DNA of 64,000 nucleotides from contig NZ_JAODAB010000014.1 in NCBI RefSeq assembly GCF_025336485.1, positions 1 to 64,000 of the forward strand, given 5' to 3'. Within the stretch, counting starts at the first letter, position 1. The number at the start of each line of letters is the position of its first letter. Below the pieces are notes generated by a model, which searched no databases, was not told where the DNA came from, and saw only the letters and a program-made list of their open reading frames with translations. Shown here piece after piece: positions 43,676 through 52,562 of the stretch. Source of the stretch: Pseudomonas citri. Its GTDB lineage: Bacteria > Pseudomonadota > Gammaproteobacteria > Pseudomonadales > Pseudomonadaceae. A program made the position numbers and the translations under genes.

Positions 43676-45067
43676 ATGTTCATACCTACCGTCGGCCCGA
43701 TTGTCGGCCACACCACGACGGATCACGCGCGGATATTCTTGCGCGGCGATCACGACAACAGCCCGGCATTCGCCGGCGTTCGCTACCGGCACCTTGGCGC
43801 CACCACCTGGTCGAAAGGTCATTTCGTTCAACTGAAGGCCTACCGCGACATGTCCGATGTCATCGTGCTCAACGGCCTTCAACCCGCCACGACCTATGAA
43901 TACCAGGCCGGCTGGTTCACACCCTTGCACCCGGGTCATACCTTGGAAATCCTTGGCGAACTGACACTGCGATGGCCTGGAAAGATCTATCGCTTTCGCA
44001 CGCCGTCCCGCCAGGCCGGTACGCCACGCGCCTATATCGTCGGTTCGTGCCGGTATCTGCGCATTACCGGAAGCGTCGCGCTACTGCCCGGGCTCGGTGA
44101 CCGCACCTTTGCCGGCATCAATCGCATCGTGGCGAAGGCCGACCCACCTATCGATGCCGTACTGATGACGGGCGACCAGGTTTACCTCGACGACCTGAAC
44201 ATCATCGCCCCGGACCGGACCTACAAGGACATTCTCTTTAAATACCGAACGGCTTTTTCCCAGCCGCATATCAGCCAACTCATGTCCGGGACGCCCACGT
44301 ACATGGTCCTCGACGACCATGAGATCGAAGACAACTGGCCAGCCAACAGAAACCGCGACGACGCCATCCTGTACGCCAACGCCATGCACGCCTATGGGCT
44401 TTACCAGGCCAGCCACAGCCCGGCCCACGAGCTTTCAAGTGACGGCACCCGGCGCGAGCCGCTGAAGCGCTACTGGTATTCATTTGCCCATGGCGATGTC
44501 GGATGGTTCGTCACCGACAGCCGGACCCAGCGCAACCTGTCGTCGGACAATCGGCGCATCCTCGACGAGGAACAGGAGCACAGCCTGCTCGACTGGCTCG
44601 TCAACAGCCCCGCCCGGGTCAAATTCGTCGTGACCAGCGTCCTGTTCTATCCGGACGCCAGGCACGACGACGGTGACGCCTGGCAAGCCTTTGCGCAACA
44701 ACGCCTGCGCCTGTTGGAAACCATTCGTCGGCGTCGCATCAGGAACGTGATTTTCGTGTCCGGCGACATCCATGGCTCGTTGACGTGCCGCCTGCGTCAC
44801 AGCCAGGACACCGGTTTCGAAGTGCACACCATCGTTTCCTCGCCGTTTTACAACAGCAAGCTGCTGCCTTTCGCCAAGGCCACGGATTTTGTTCTCAGCG
44901 AGCCCATGGCCCGGACCGACGACGGTGACTATCACTACGAACTGACCAGCAAAGTGATCAGCCAGGACAATTTCGCCCAGCTGCATGTCACGGCGCAGAG
45001 CGTCCAGGTCACCTTTCACAACCGCGATGCAATCGCGTTGCAGCGCGTCGGGATCGACCTGCACTGA
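43676..45067 (+). CDS. PhoD-like metallophosphatase
   Basis: A 463-residue protein of the PhoD/alkaline phosphatase D family. An N-terminal domain of about 110 residues (fibronectin-like in this family) precedes a metallophosphatase domain with M-T-G-D-Q-V-Y-L-D-D at 165-173, V-L-D-D-H-E-I-E-D-N-W at 211-221 and V-S-G-D-I-H-G-S further on. I see no Tat or Sec signal peptide, unlike secreted PhoD enzymes, so it may act in the cytoplasm. ATG at 43664 would add four residues; I prefer 43676, which has a weak GGA upstream. The substrate, perhaps a phosphodiester, is not known. Confidence 0.82.
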   Translation: MFIPTVGPIVGHTTTDHARIFLRGDHDNSPAFAGVRYRHLGATTWSKGHFVQLKAYRDMSDVIVLNGLQPATTYEYQAGWFTPLHPGHTLEILGELTLRWPGKIYRFRTPSRQAGTPRAYIVGSCRYLRITGSVALLPGLGDRTFAGINRIVAKADPPIDAVLMTGDQVYLDDLNIIAPDRTYKDILFKYRTAFSQPHISQLMSGTPTYMVLDDHEIEDNWPANRNRDDAILYANAMHAYGLYQASHSPAHELSSDGTRREPLKRYWYSFAHGDVGWFVTDSRTQRNLSSDNRRILDEEQEHSLLDWLVNSPARVKFVVTSVLFYPDARHDDGDAWQAFAQQRLRLLETIRRRRIRNVIFVSGDIHGSLTCRLRHSQDTGFEVHTIVSSPFYNSKLLPFAKATDFVLSEPMARTDDGDYHYELTSKVISQDNFAQLHVTAQSVQVTFHNRDAIALQRVGIDLH

Positions 45068-45261
45068 CAGGCGGTAGCCCCCTTTACACTCTCTGATCGG
45101 CTGGCGACTGGAGAAATCCTTTGGTCGGCCGATAAAAGGTTTATAGCACTTGGCCTTCATCTCTCTTGTCAGCCAGTGCCGCAATGATGCAACCTTGCGG
45201 CAACCTGTAGTAACGAGGGCGTCAGCCCGGCGCGATCAGTATTTTCGAAGCGAGTTTCCTC

Positions 45262-47946
45262 ATGAAAAGCCAACCCGATGCCGCCAGCCGTATGGTGGCC
45301 GAGGTAGTGACGCAGTTACCGGTGCCCTCGCGGCTCGGCATGCTGCGTTTCGAGCGGCTGAATGAAGCGAGCTGGGCGCTGTTGTTCCTCGATCCCAATT
45401 GCGAACATCACTTTGGCCTGCCGGCCGTGGAGCTTTGTTCGCTGGTCAGCTCGCCCTACGCCAGCCTGATGGAACCCGAAGCGCGCTACCAATTGCACGA
45501 CGCCATCCAGGAGCAACTGGCCCAGGCGTCGCATTACCAGATCAGCTATACCCTCCACACCGCCAAAGGCCCCATGAACGTGCTGGAAACGGGTGAAGCC
45601 TATAAGCAGCACAACCGCCACCTGCTGCGCGGTTACCTGCTGGCCGTGGATCGCTTGCCCCAGCCTGAACTCCCCCTGCCGACCGTGGACCTGGAAACCC
45701 AGAACTCCCGCCTGCAGATCGCCCTGGAACTGAACCAGCGCGCCCAGCAAGAACAACTCCAGCACCTGGACCGGGTCCGCGCCCAGCAGGACCTGATCCT
45801 GTTACTGACGCGCCAGCGCTACAGCGCTAACAACTCCTTGCTCGAAGCCGCCGAACTGATCACCCGCAGCGCTTGCGACATCTACCAGATTGACTGTGCC
45901 AGCCTCTGGAACCTGGAAAATGACCAACTGGTACCGATTTCCGCCTATAACCGGGCGTCCCATGAGTACTTCCTGCCGACGGTGATCAACGCCAGCGAAT
46001 ACCCCCATTACATGGAAGCCCTGCAGACCTGCCGCGCCATTGACGCCCACAATGCGATACGTGACCCGCGCACCCGGGAGCTGGCCGAGAGTCTGCGCAC
46101 CCGCAACGTCAATGCCATACTCGATGCCAGTGTGCGTATCGACGGCCAGGTGGTCGGCGTGCTGTGTCTGGAGCAAGTAGGTGTCACCCGCGCCTGGCAG
46201 TCGGACGAGATTGCCTTTGCCGGTGAGCTGGCGGACCAGTTCGCCCAAGTGATCAACAACCACAACCGGCGCACGGCCACCAGCGCCCTGCACCTGTTCC
46301 AGCGCGCCGTCGAACAGAGCGCCAACGCGTTCCTGCTGGTCAACTGCGACGGTGTGGTGGAGTACGTCAACCCGAGCTTCACAGCCATCACCCAGTACAC
46401 CACCGAGGAAGTCCACGGCCAGCGCCTGGCGGAGCTGCCGGCCCTGGAAAACCTCAGCGAGCTGCTGTTCGACGCGCCGTCCGCCCTGGCCCAGGGCAAC
46501 AGCTGGCAGGGCGAGTTCAAGAGCCGGCGCAAGAACCTGGAGCCCTACTGGGGACAACTGTCGATTTCCAAGGTCTACGGCGACAACCGCGAACTGACCC
46601 ATTACATCGGCATCTACGAAGACATCACCCAGTCCAAGCTGGCCCAGCAGCGCATCGAACGCCTGGCGTATACCGACAACCTGACCAACCTGGGCAACCG
46701 CCCGGCCTTCATTCGCAACCTCGACGAGCGCTTCGCCCGGGACAGCGATTCGCCGATCTGCCTGCTGCTGGTGGACATCGACAACTTCAAGCGCATCAAC
46801 GACAGCCTCGGCCACCAGACCGGCGACAAGCTGCTGATCAGCCTGTCCCGGCGCCTGCGCAACAGCCTGAGCCCCAGCGGTAGCCTGGCGCGCTTTGCCA
46901 GTAACGAGTTCGCCGTACTGTTGGACGACACCGACCTGGAGGCCGGGCAGCAGGTCGCCAGCCAGTTGCTGATGACCCTCGACAAACCGATGTTCGTCGA
47001 CAACCAGTTGATCAGCGTGACCGGCTCCGTCGGCCTGGCCTGCGCGCCCTTGCATGGTCGCGACCCGCAGACCCTGATGCGCAACGCCGGCCTCGCCCTG
47101 CACAAGGCCAAGGCCAACGGCAAACACCAGGTTCAGGTATTCACCGAGGCGCTGAACGCCGAGGCCAGCTACAAACTGTTCGTGGAAAACAACCTGCGCC
47201 GGGCCCTGACCCAGAACGAACTGGACGTGTTCTACCAGCCCAAGCTGTGCCTGCGCAGCGGTCGCCTGCTGGGCATGGAAGCGCTGTTGCGCTGGAATCA
47301 TCCGGAAAAAGGCATGATCCGTCCCGATCAGTTCATCAGCGTCGCCGAGGAAACCGGCCTGATCATTCCGATCGGCAAATGGATCGCCCGCCAGGCCTGC
47401 CGGATGAGCAAACAATTGACCGCCGCCGGCCTGGGCAATTTGCAGGTGGCGATCAACCTGTCGCCCAAGCAGTTTTCCGACCCGGACCTGGTCGCGTCCC
47501 TCGCCAGCATCCTCAAGGAAGAACAACTGCCCGCCAGCCTGCTTGAACTGGAACTGACCGAAGGCCTGCTGCTGGAAGCCACCGAAGACACCCACCTGCA
47601 GCTCGACCAGCTCAAGCACCTGGGCCTGACCCTGGCCATGGACGATTTCGGTACCGGTTATTCGTCGCTGAGCTACCTGAAGAAATTCCCGATCGACATC
47701 ATCAAGATCGATCGCAGCTTCATCCATGAAATCCCCGACAACCAGGACGACATGGAAATCACCTCGGCGGTGATCGCCATGGCCCACAACCTGAAACTCA
47801 AGGTGGTGGCCGAAGGCGTCGAAACCGCCCAGCAGTTGGCGTTCCTGCGCCGCCACCGCTGCGATGTCGGCCAGGGCTACCTGTTCGACCGGCCTATCCC
47901 CGGTGCAGAGCTGGTGGACAAGCTCAAGCGTTATCCTTGTCGTTAG
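45262..47946 (+). CDS. dipA: Cyclic-di-GMP phosphodiesterase DipA (PAS-GAF-PAS-GGDEF-EAL)
   Basis: An 894-residue soluble signalling protein matching PA5017 (DipA) in position and architecture. An N-terminal PAS-like region (about 20-130), a GAF domain (about 185-360), a PAS domain (about 365-480), a GGDEF domain (about 485-650) and an EAL domain (about 660-890) follow in order. The GGDEF site reads A-S-N-E-F, so cyclase activity is unlikely. The EAL site (E-A-L-L-R-W, with D-D-F-G-T-G and E-G-V-E-T) looks intact. DipA lowers c-di-GMP and promotes biofilm dispersal in P. aeruginosa. It lies after aceF and before msrA as in that species, with the PhoD-like gene inserted. Confidence 0.92.
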   Translation: MKSQPDAASRMVAEVVTQLPVPSRLGMLRFERLNEASWALLFLDPNCEHHFGLPAVELCSLVSSPYASLMEPEARYQLHDAIQEQLAQASHYQISYTLHTAKGPMNVLETGEAYKQHNRHLLRGYLLAVDRLPQPELPLPTVDLETQNSRLQIALELNQRAQQEQLQHLDRVRAQQDLILLLTRQRYSANNSLLEAAELITRSACDIYQIDCASLWNLENDQLVPISAYNRASHEYFLPTVINASEYPHYMEALQTCRAIDAHNAIRDPRTRELAESLRTRNVNAILDASVRIDGQVVGVLCLEQVGVTRAWQSDEIAFAGELADQFAQVINNHNRRTATSALHLFQRAVEQSANAFLLVNCDGVVEYVNPSFTAITQYTTEEVHGQRLAELPALENLSELLFDAPSALAQGNSWQGEFKSRRKNLEPYWGQLSISKVYGDNRELTHYIGIYEDITQSKLAQQRIERLAYTDNLTNLGNRPAFIRNLDERFARDSDSPICLLLVDIDNFKRINDSLGHQTGDKLLISLSRRLRNSLSPSGSLARFASNEFAVLLDDTDLEAGQQVASQLLMTLDKPMFVDNQLISVTGSVGLACAPLHGRDPQTLMRNAGLALHKAKANGKHQVQVFTEALNAEASYKLFVENNLRRALTQNELDVFYQPKLCLRSGRLLGMEALLRWNHPEKGMIRPDQFISVAEETGLIIPIGKWIARQACRMSKQLTAAGLGNLQVAINLSPKQFSDPDLVASLASILKEEQLPASLLELELTEGLLLEATEDTHLQLDQLKHLGLTLAMDDFGTGYSSLSYLKKFPIDIIKIDRSFIHEIPDNQDDMEITSAVIAMAHNLKLKVVAEGVETAQQLAFLRRHRCDVGQGYLFDRPIPGAELVDKLKRYPCR

Positions 47947-48034
47947 CTTCAAGCTTCAGGCAAACGGTGGCACACTCTCACCACTTGTAGCTTGCAGCTC
48001 GAAACTTGCAGCTGCCTCCCCAAGAGGACTGATG

Positions 48035-48682
48035 ATGGTCTTGCGCTCGGAAATACTGGTGAACAAAAACGTGCTCCCTACTCAAGAACAAGCTCTGCCT
48101 GGCCGTGAAACACCGATGACCGTGCCAGAAAAACACTTCGTCCACGACGCGCCGCTGCTGGGCCCGTTTTCCATGGATGTGGATTTCGCGATCTTCGGCC
48201 TCGGCTGCTTCTGGGGCGCAGAGTGCAAATTCTGGCAGCGTGAAGGTGTGGTCAGTACGGCGGTGGGTTACGCCGGCGGCTTCACGCCGAACCCGACCTA
48301 TGAAGAAGTCTGCTCGGGCCTTACCGGCCACAGTGAAGTGGTGCTGGTGGTCTACGAGCCGGCAAAAGTCAGCTACGAGCAGTTGCTGAAAATGTTCTGG
48401 GAACTGCACAACCCGACCCAGGGCATGCGCCAGGGCAATGACCTCGGCACCCAATACCGCTCGGTCATCTATGCCACCAACCCGACTCAACTGGCGGCAG
48501 CCCAGCACAGCAGGCAGGTGTTCCAAGTGGAATTGACCAAGGCCGGCCAGGGCACTATCACTACCGAAATCGAAGAAGCGCCGACCTTCTACTTCGCCGA
48601 GGCCTATCACCAGCAGTACCTGGCGAAGAACCCGGAAGGTTATTGCGGGATCGGCGGGACCGGCGTGACTTGCCCGATCTGA
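48035..48682 (+). CDS. msrA: Peptide methionine (S)-S-oxide reductase MsrA
   Basis: A 215-residue enzyme that reduces methionine-S-sulfoxide in proteins. The active-site motif is G57-C58-F59-W60-G61, with C58 as the attacking cysteine. A C-terminal Cys in G-Y-C-G-I-G-G-T-G-V-T-C-P-I completes recycling. GAGGA lies six bases upstream of the ATG at 48035; an ATG one codon earlier would be too close to it. The upstream gap to dipA contains short repeats of CTTGCAGCT. Its neighbours suggest no operon. Confidence 0.95.
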   Translation: MVLRSEILVNKNVLPTQEQALPGRETPMTVPEKHFVHDAPLLGPFSMDVDFAIFGLGCFWGAECKFWQREGVVSTAVGYAGGFTPNPTYEEVCSGLTGHSEVVLVVYEPAKVSYEQLLKMFWELHNPTQGMRQGNDLGTQYRSVIYATNPTQLAAAQHSRQVFQVELTKAGQGTITTEIEEAPTFYFAEAYHQQYLAKNPEGYCGIGGTGVTCPI

Positions 48683-48702
48683 TTTTCATTTTCCGGCCCC
48701 GA

Positions 48703-48732
48703 TGTGGGAGCTGAGCTTGCTCGCTCCCACAG
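48703..48732. repeat. REP sequence
   Basis: TGTGGGAGCTGAGCTTGCTC then GCTCCCACAGG, a single REP between the convergent msrA and rlmJ ends. Confidence 0.8.
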
Positions 48733-48750
48733 GTCCGGCGCCGCACCCGA

Positions 48751-49590
48751 TCAGCTTTCGGCGATCAACCAATCCATCTGCCACCCGCCCTGGGTTTGTC
48801 CAAGCTTTTTCGACAGCCAAGGCAGCAGCTCACGCAACTCCTCTTCCAATCCCCACGGTGGATTGGCAATCGCCAAGCCAGAGCCGTTCAGGCTGTTGGG
48901 GGTGGCCAGCGGATGCACCAGCAATTCCACGCGCAGCAGTTTCGGCGCGCCTGTCCCCGCCAGGTCCTGGTAGAAGCGGCGCAACATCCGCTGGTCTTTC
49001 ACCGGGTACCAGATCGCTGCCACTGTCTGGCGCATCCGGCCAATAGCCTCCTTCAGCGATGCGGCACAGCGCTGCATCTCGTCCAGCTTTTCAAATGGCG
49101 GATCGATCAGCATCAGGCCACGCTTCTCAGCCACCGGCAGCAGCGCCCGGGGCACATGCCAACCTTCGCCCAGGTGCACCGCCACGCGGCGATCGCCCTT
49201 CATGTTGTCCTTGAGCAGCGCGCCATCCTCGGGGTGCTTTTCGTTGAGCAGCACCCGGTCCTGGGCGCGCGTCAGCCGCCGTGCCAGCTCAGGTGAGCCC
49301 GGGTAGTAGCGCAACTGCCCGTCCGGGTTCATCTCGTGAAGCACCTTCATGTAGTCGGCAGTCAATGGCGGCAGATCGTCCTGGCCCCATAACCGTGCGA
49401 TGCCTTCGAGGTACTCACCGGTGCGATTGGCCTGGTCACCCTGCAAGTCGTACAACCCGATGCCGGCGTGGGTGTCGAGGTAGGCGAAGGGTTGCTCCTT
49501 GCGGGACATCAGGGCAATGAGACGGGTCAAGGTCAGGTGTTTGAACACATCGGCGTGATTGCCGGCGTGGAAGGCGTGGCGATAATTCAT
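48751..49590 (-). CDS. rlmJ: 23S rRNA (adenine-2030-N6)-methyltransferase RlmJ
   Basis: A 279-residue SAM-dependent methyltransferase that modifies A2030 of 23S rRNA. It begins M-N-Y-R-H-A-F-H-A-G-N-H-A-D-V-F-K-H, the RlmJ signature. The catalytic motif IV is D-P-P-F-E near residue 165, and an insertion subdomain lies around residues 50-100. AGGAG precedes the ATG. It corresponds to PA5019 by position. Confidence 0.95.
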   Translation of the reverse strand: MNYRHAFHAGNHADVFKHLTLTRLIALMSRKEQPFAYLDTHAGIGLYDLQGDQANRTGEYLEGIARLWGQDDLPPLTADYMKVLHEMNPDGQLRYYPGSPELARRLTRAQDRVLLNEKHPEDGALLKDNMKGDRRVAVHLGEGWHVPRALLPVAEKRGLMLIDPPFEKLDEMQRCAASLKEAIGRMRQTVAAIWYPVKDQRMLRRFYQDLAGTGAPKLLRVELLVHPLATPNSLNGSGLAIANPPWGLEEELRELLPWLSKKLGQTQGGWQMDWLIAES

Positions 49591-49668
49591 GGCGGCTCCT
49601 GCGAAGGCCGCAGAGTTTACCTTGAAGCAGGCCGAACGTCAGGCGCCGAGAGCCGAGCGGCTGCCGTG

Positions 49669-51711
49669 TCATCCGCCACTCTGTGCGTAGGTGAATGGAG
49701 GCATCACCCCACAAGCACCGTCCCGACAGCGCTGGCACTCTTCGCAGAATGGCGCAGCGCCCTTCAAACTAAGGATTTGCGCGAGGGACAGACGGGGTGC
49801 GACGGTGGCCAGTTTTTCCACAGCTCCCGCCGCGACGGCCGACGCAGCCATGGCGGCCATCGGCGCGCCGCCGACCTGGATCGGCACACTGCTGAAAATT
49901 CCGCCGGCGCCAAGGGTGATCCAGTGCCCGCCCGCCTGGAGGGTGGCGCTGACGCCACCGTCCAGCACCACCTCTTGGCCGGCACGGACATGAAACCGCC
50001 CACCCGCGCTGGTCGATTGGCTGCCCACGCGAATATGCCGCTCGCCTGTCACCAAGAGATGGTCATCCTGGCGGACCTCGGCCTGGCGCCGGCCATGGGT
50101 GAGACGCTGCTCGTCGGCCTTGAGTTCGTGACGAGCGGTGCCGGTGACGACAATGCTGCGCTGATGATCGACCTGCACCCGCTGGTCATGCAGCACATGC
50201 TGGGTCCAGTTGCGCTGGGCCCGCAGGTAGATCTCCTCGGCGCCCTTGCGGTCTTCGATGCGCAATTCGTTGTAGCCACCGCCACCGGGGCTGCTCTGGC
50301 TGCGCCAGATGCTGCGGGTCTTGTCCGCTGGCAGGTCCAGCGGCGGCGGGTTGGCACCGTTGGGCAAACAGCCGACGATCAAAGGGCTGTCCATATCGCC
50401 ATTCATGAATCCCACCAGCACTTCCATGCCCACCCGAGGAATCATCACTGCGCCATAACGATCATGGGCCCAGCCGGAGGCCACCCGCAGCCAGCAACTG
50501 CAATGCTCATCGCCCTGGCCGTCACGATCCCAGGCCAGTTTCACCTTGACCCGTCCGAACTCGTCGCAATGAATCTCGCTGTCGACAGGACCGGTCACCA
50601 CGGCCGACTGGTAACCGCGCACGGCGGGCCTTGCCGGCGGCAAGGGTGGCCGGAAGAACACCGCCCAGGGAATCGCCTGAAACGTATTGCGATACCCCTG
50701 GAATGAGTCCGGGCCCTCGCCGAGCGACTCCTCCAGCACTTGCGGTTGACGGCCATGGTGGGTGACCTGTGTCAGCAGCCACAGGTCATTCCATTGCGTC
50801 CGGGGATGCCCGTCGATTTGCAGGAAATGCCCGCTGACGAGGGCGTGCTGGTCGCTGCTGCCCTCGGCCTGGCAAGCGTCGCTCGCGTGACGCTCCAGCG
50901 CACGCAGGGCCTGGCGCTCGCCTTCTTCGCTGCCGGCAAAGTCACCGGGATATCGGTAATCCTCCAGCAAGGGCAACTGCTCGCTGTCGAGGTGGGCTTG
51001 CAACGACAAACCGGGCCGACGGAAATCATAGTCGCGCAGCACCACGGCGCTGGTCCGGGTCTGGAGCTGCACTGCCAGACGCTTGATCGCCGGCTCGTCG
51101 GCAACCATGCCACTTCCCGGCTCATAAAGCGTTGGCTTGGGCAGGCGGGGAAATTGCGTCTGGTCATCGGCAAACACCAGCAGATGGCCGTCAGGGCTGT
51201 GCCGGAAGTGATAGTGAATCCCCACCTCGGCGCAGATCCGTTCGATGAAGACCAGGTCGCTCTCAGCGTATTGCACGCAGTACTCACGCTCCGGGTATCG
51301 CCCGCCGAGATTGAACTGGAACCCGTCGCCGAGGATGCCATGGTCCTTCAAGACCCGGGTGACGATCGCCGGCACGCTCAAGTGCTGGAAAATCCGCTGG
51401 TTGATCCGGTGCGCCAGGTAGGCCAGGCGCGGCACCAGGCTGATCCGGTAATGGGTCAGGCGCTTGCCCGAATCGCCCTGGGCGACGCTATAGACCTGGC
51501 CGTGTATGCCACAGCCCCGGTCGAAGGCCAGGTAGGCCTGGCGATGCAGGATTTCTTCCAGCGCCAGGTCAGCGCGCCCGCTGACCAGCTCCAGGTCGAA
51601 GCGATAGGGCTGGCTGATGGCTTCCTTGCCCTTGAACTCAAGGACCTGGAGCTCATTCGGCCCGCTGTCGAACGTCAGTGTGAAACGGGGTTGGCCGGCG
51701 GGCGCGAACAT
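49669..51711 (-). CDS. vgrG: Type VI secretion tip protein VgrG (orphan)
   Basis: A 680-residue VgrG. About residues 8-370 are the gp27/gp44-like part, about 385-470 the gp5 OB-fold with Y-G-A-V-M-I-P-R-V-G-M-E-V-L-V-G-F, then DUF2345 beta-repeats to about 615. The C-terminal tail holds C656, C659, C662 and C667 in C-E-E-C-Q-R-C and G-A-C, a possible metal site. No hcp, tssA-M, PAAR, chaperone or recognisable effector gene lies within this window, so it is an orphan. The ATG at 51711 follows AGAGG. An 8-bp dyad lies just upstream. The longer reading to 51762 has no support. Confidence 0.93.
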   Translation of the reverse strand: MFAPAGQPRFTLTFDSGPNELQVLEFKGKEAISQPYRFDLELVSGRADLALEEILHRQAYLAFDRGCGIHGQVYSVAQGDSGKRLTHYRISLVPRLAYLAHRINQRIFQHLSVPAIVTRVLKDHGILGDGFQFNLGGRYPEREYCVQYAESDLVFIERICAEVGIHYHFRHSPDGHLLVFADDQTQFPRLPKPTLYEPGSGMVADEPAIKRLAVQLQTRTSAVVLRDYDFRRPGLSLQAHLDSEQLPLLEDYRYPGDFAGSEEGERQALRALERHASDACQAEGSSDQHALVSGHFLQIDGHPRTQWNDLWLLTQVTHHGRQPQVLEESLGEGPDSFQGYRNTFQAIPWAVFFRPPLPPARPAVRGYQSAVVTGPVDSEIHCDEFGRVKVKLAWDRDGQGDEHCSCWLRVASGWAHDRYGAVMIPRVGMEVLVGFMNGDMDSPLIVGCLPNGANPPPLDLPADKTRSIWRSQSSPGGGGYNELRIEDRKGAEEIYLRAQRNWTQHVLHDQRVQVDHQRSIVVTGTARHELKADEQRLTHGRRQAEVRQDDHLLVTGERHIRVGSQSTSAGGRFHVRAGQEVVLDGGVSATLQAGGHWITLGAGGIFSSVPIQVGGAPMAAMAASAVAAGAVEKLATVAPRLSLAQILSLKGAAPFCEECQRCRDGACGVMPPFTYAQSGG

Positions 51712-51723
51712 CCGATGTGCCTC

Positions 51724-51750
51724 TGCAGAATGAAGACGGACGATTCTGCA
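51724..51750. promoter_or_regulatory. Perfect 8-bp dyad in the vgrG leader
   Basis: TGCAGAAT and ATTCTGCA are separated by 11 bases and begin 13 bases upstream of the vgrG start. It could be an operator or an RNA hairpin close to the ribosome site. Confidence 0.4.
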
Positions 51751-51779
51751 TGAGCAACGCACGATCCTGACCGGAGGTC

Positions 51780-51944
51780 ATGAAAAACAGATTTACCCTA
51801 CGCCTGCTGAGACAATGCCTGCGCACTGGGCTGTATTTTCCGACAGACATCCTGGGTCTCTCGGCAACGACTCGACTGTCTTCGTACGAACGAATCAGCG
51901 GCTTCGTACAACGTCTCGTCCCACGGGACTGCGGCCGGTCGTGA
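51780..51944 (+). CDS. Possible small ORF of 54 codons
   Basis: A GGAGG lies two bases before an ATG that opens 54 codons ending in TGATAA, between vgrG and the DUF2165 gene. The product would be basic (R-L-L-R-Q-C-L-R near the start) with no clear membrane segment. Third-position GC is about 59 percent, lower than I would expect for genes here, and the binding site is closer to the ATG than usual. It may therefore be chance or leader sequence of the DUF2165 gene. I do not recognise it. Confidence 0.2.
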   Translation: MKNRFTLRLLRQCLRTGLYFPTDILGLSATTRLSSYERISGFVQRLVPRDCGRS

Positions 51945-51981
51945 TAACGTTCGTCGTCGCCCAGCGCAAAGGACGCACCCC

Positions 51982-52476
51982 ATGACGACCCGCTACGCAA
52001 AAATCGCAATGATCCTGGCACTCGCCGCGTTCGCCCTGCTGACGGTGTTCAACAACGTCACGGATTACCGCTCCAATTTCAACTTCGTACAACACGTACT
52101 GAGCATGGACACCATCTTCCCGGACAACGCCGCCCGCTATCGCGCCATCACCCAGCCCTGGCTGTGGCACGCCGCCTATTGGCTGATCATCCTTGGCGAA
52201 GCCGTCACCGCTGGCCTGCTGGGCTTCGGCGCATTACGCCTATGGCAGGCACGCCGGGCCGCAAGCCCGGTTTTCGCCGATGCCAAGCGCTGGGCCATCG
52301 CCGGGCTGACGGCCGGATTCCTGGTCTGGTTCTTTGGTTTCATGGCCGTCGGCGGCGAATGGTTCCTGATGTGGCAATCGGAGGTCTGGAACGGTCAGGA
52401 CGCCGCGTTCAGGTTCTACATGGCGATAGTCGGAGTGCTGATCTTTCTTAACCAGCCCGATGCGAACCCGAACTGA
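51982..52476 (+). CDS. DUF2165 family small membrane protein
   Basis: A 164-residue inner membrane protein with four predicted transmembrane helices (about 8-24, 63-85, 104-124 and 144-157). It matches the DUF2165 family of small integral membrane proteins, with Y-R-S-N-F-N-F-V-Q-H-V-L-S-M-D-T as the family signature after helix 1. Function unknown. AAAGGA precedes the ATG. A bidirectional terminator separates its end from convergent putP. It is divergent from vgrG, but I have no evidence that it is an effector or immunity protein. Confidence 0.85.
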   Translation: MTTRYAKIAMILALAAFALLTVFNNVTDYRSNFNFVQHVLSMDTIFPDNAARYRAITQPWLWHAAYWLIILGEAVTAGLLGFGALRLWQARRAASPVFADAKRWAIAGLTAGFLVWFFGFMAVGGEWFLMWQSEVWNGQDAAFRFYMAIVGVLIFLNQPDANPN

Positions 52477-52487
52477 CGATGCACAAG

Positions 52488-52522
52488 AAAACGGCCCGAC
52501 TCCATTGGAGACAGGCCGTTTT
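52488..52522. terminator. Bidirectional terminator between the DUF2165 gene and putP
   Basis: AAAACGGCC at 52488-52496 and GGCCGTTTT at 52514-52522 form a stem with an A-tract on one side and a T-tract on the other, so it can end both convergent transcripts. Confidence 0.85.
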
Positions 52523-52562
52523 CCTGTTTCTCAGGCACGCCATCCAGGCCGCGCCGAGAACC

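Noticed and set aside
45802..47952. A 716-codon open frame on the minus strand opposite dipA
   Set aside because: Shadow of dipA, whose domains are fully accounted for on the plus strand.
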